This document shows positions 29,018 to 29,676 of a stretch of 29,676 nt of DNA, piece after piece. The translations under genes were made by a program, and so were the position numbers. Numbering within the stretch: position 1 is the stretch's first letter; each line of letters starts with the position of its first letter. The stretch lies in the IMG/VR virus record IMGVR_UViG_3300027777_000107, positions 1 through 29,676 of that record; one strand, given 5' to 3'. Below the pieces are notes generated by a model. The model worked only from the letters and a program-made list of their open reading frames with translations. It searched no databases and was not told the origin of the DNA. This DNA comes from a virus.

Positions 29018-29286
29018 TCGGGCTTAACGAATGTGACTTGGATGCCTGACAGTAAGGGTGAACCGTCTGCGTTCTCTACGCTTACAGCTTGGTGGGCTTT
29101 ACCGTCCATCCTGTCCATGATTTCCTTCACGGCCCAAGGCTCACCTTCTTCAGCTTTCCTTACTAGGGTGTCTGCAATGGCTCTTAGGCGGTGTGGCTCT
29201 TGTGTCAGAACAAGGCGCAACTTGTCATAGAACATTCTGCTTTTGGCAGCGTTCTGATTGCCTTGTTGTCCACCTCTTTCTGCCAT
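29014..29286 (-). CDS. putative terminase small subunit-like protein
   Basis: 90 aa. The start ERGGQQGNQNAAKSRMFYDK, then LVLTQEPHRLRAIADTLVRK and GEPWAVKEIMDRMDGKAHQA, matches a small protein family (G.Q.GNQNA.K...F...L.......R.......L...A..GEPWA..E...R.DGK) that precedes PBSX-type large terminases in many phages and is sometimes labelled small terminase or DUF5681-like. The helical, basic N-terminus suits DNA recognition. Its ATGA overlap with the large subunit supports a packaging role; homology to a true small subunit is not shown. Confidence 0.65.
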   Translation of the reverse strand: MAERGGQQGNQNAAKSRMFYDKLRLVLTQEPHRLRAIADTLVRKAEEGEPWAVKEIMDRMDGKAHQAVSVENADGSPLLSGIQVTFVKPE

Positions 29287-29317
29287 TCGTGTCGAATCCT
29301 AAGTATTTGTCGCTAAA

Positions 29318-29482
29318 TTACTTTTTTGACTTAGACGCAGGTTTCTTATTCGCCTTTTTCTCAGCTTCACCCTGCACAGAATAGGCAATAGCCACCGCTT
29401 GTTTAGGTGGCTTACCTGCCTCTATCTCTTTTTTGATGTTAGCTTTAAGAGCCTTCGGTGTCATTGATGCTATCAACGGCAT
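29318..29482 (-). CDS. small basic conserved phage protein
   Basis: 54 aa: MPLIASMTPKALKANIKKEI, then EAGKPPKQAVAIAYSVQGEA, ending in a Lys-rich tail (KKANKKPASKSKK). The core ...I..NI...I..GKP.KQAVAIA.S is widely encoded by phages and some bacteria, with no known function. The basic tail suggests DNA or RNA binding. The start overlaps the end of the 56-aa coiled-coil ORF by 38 bp in another frame. It lies 31 bp before the small terminase-like gene. Confidence 0.6.
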   Translation of the reverse strand: MPLIASMTPKALKANIKKEIEAGKPPKQAVAIAYSVQGEAEKKANKKPASKSKK

Positions 29483-29615
29483 TTGCTTTCTCCTGTGCTA
29501 ACCAGTTGTTTAGCTCTTGGACAGCTCCGCTGATCTGAAAAAGCACAGCTTCGTGTTGCTTGGCTGTGGCTTTTAGTTCCTCTAGGCGCTTTTCAATTTG
29601 CTCTACAGTCATCAT
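29445..29615 (-). CDS. small coiled-coil protein
   Basis: 56 aa (55 from the second ATG at 29612). MTVEQIEKRLEELKATAKQH, then EAVLFQISGAVQELNNWLAQ, reads as a two-helix coiled coil, ending in a short polar tail. No family is recognised. The first ATG (29615) forms an ATGA overlap with the stop of the ORF running in from the window edge (29612-29615), and its end overlaps the next gene. The small-gene cluster ahead of the terminase is otherwise typical of late-region entry. Confidence 0.55.
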   Translation of the reverse strand: MMTVEQIEKRLEELKATAKQHEAVLFQISGAVQELNNWLAQEKANAVDSINDTEGS

Positions 29616-29676
29616 GCACCGTGAATAATTGCGTAGTTAATGACAACGGCTTCAGAATATGAAGTGGCTGCAGTCA
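29612..29676 (-). CDS. partial small protein, 3' end only
   Basis: The last 20 codons of a minus-strand ORF that enters from the right edge: TAATSYSEAVVINYAIIHGA then TGA at 29614-29612. The start is not in the linear window. If the window ends are joined, the frame continues through positions 1-37 to an ATG at 37, giving a 33-aa protein whose start lies inside the YbcO-like gene. Either way it is linked to the next gene by ATGA. No family is recognised. Confidence 0.4.
   Translation of the reverse strand, partial: TAATSYSEAVVINYAIIHGA

Noticed and set aside
1-29676. tRNA genes, integrase, attachment sites, insertion sequences
   Set aside because: No cloverleaf-like segment with a T-loop GGTTCGAATCC pattern was seen, and no protein resembles an integrase or transposase. 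A by-eye search cannot exclude a divergent tRNA.

Overview
The window holds a podovirus-like tailed phage genome, or nearly all of one, whose virion genes are of the P22 type. The head and neck genes match P22 families: portal (gp1-like), scaffold, coat (gp5-like), gp4-like adaptor, gp10-like hub and a gp7-like ejection protein. The large terminase is of the PBSX/Terminase_3 kind. There is no ribosomal RNA, no recognisable tRNA, no integrase, no insertion sequence and no CRISPR array. Many small proteins resemble genes I recall from Burkholderiales and freshwater phages, so a freshwater betaproteobacterial host is a reasonable guess. That guess is inference only.

Layout. From 3603 down to 1 the minus strand carries a small YdaS/Cro-like HTH regulator, an orphan DNA methyltransferase, a DUF1376 replication protein, several small proteins, a VRR-NUC nuclease and a YbcO/DUF1364-like nuclease. 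Most of these genes are joined by 4-bp ATGA overlaps. A divergent control region (about 3602-3742) separates this block from a plus-strand early module (3743-6735). That module has five very small ORFs, a lipoprotein, an ERF-family annealing protein, a YqaJ-type exonuclease, a conserved 73-aa protein, a winged-helix protein and a tiny membrane peptide. It runs tail-to-tail into the minus-strand late genes.

From 29676 down to 6725 everything is on the minus strand and is read right to left: small packaging genes, terminase, portal, scaffold, coat and one further virion protein, then a terminator and a probable promoter at 22849-22908. After these come a large receptor-binding locus (several fibres, a peptidase S74 chaperone domain, a C1q-like domain and small accessory ORFs), the neck genes gp4-like and gp10-like, a cupin-fold protein and three ejection-type proteins. 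A tail-collar fibre and a lysis cassette (two membrane-anchored coiled-coil proteins, a 3TM holin and a GH24 endolysin) finish the block.

How it fits together. If the two ends of the window are joined, the left minus-strand block flows in the same direction into the terminase genes, and a 33-codon ORF stays open across the join. The genome would then have one divergent switch and one convergent junction. No polymerase, primase or helicase is seen. DNA synthesis probably relies on the host, with the DUF1376 protein as initiator (a candidate iteron origin lies inside its gene) and ERF plus YqaJ providing recombination. Points most worth a second look are the regulatory switch, the internal origin-like repeats, a long out-of-frame gene overlap near 1 kb, a beta-rich module inserted three times in two neck proteins, and the apparent circular closure.
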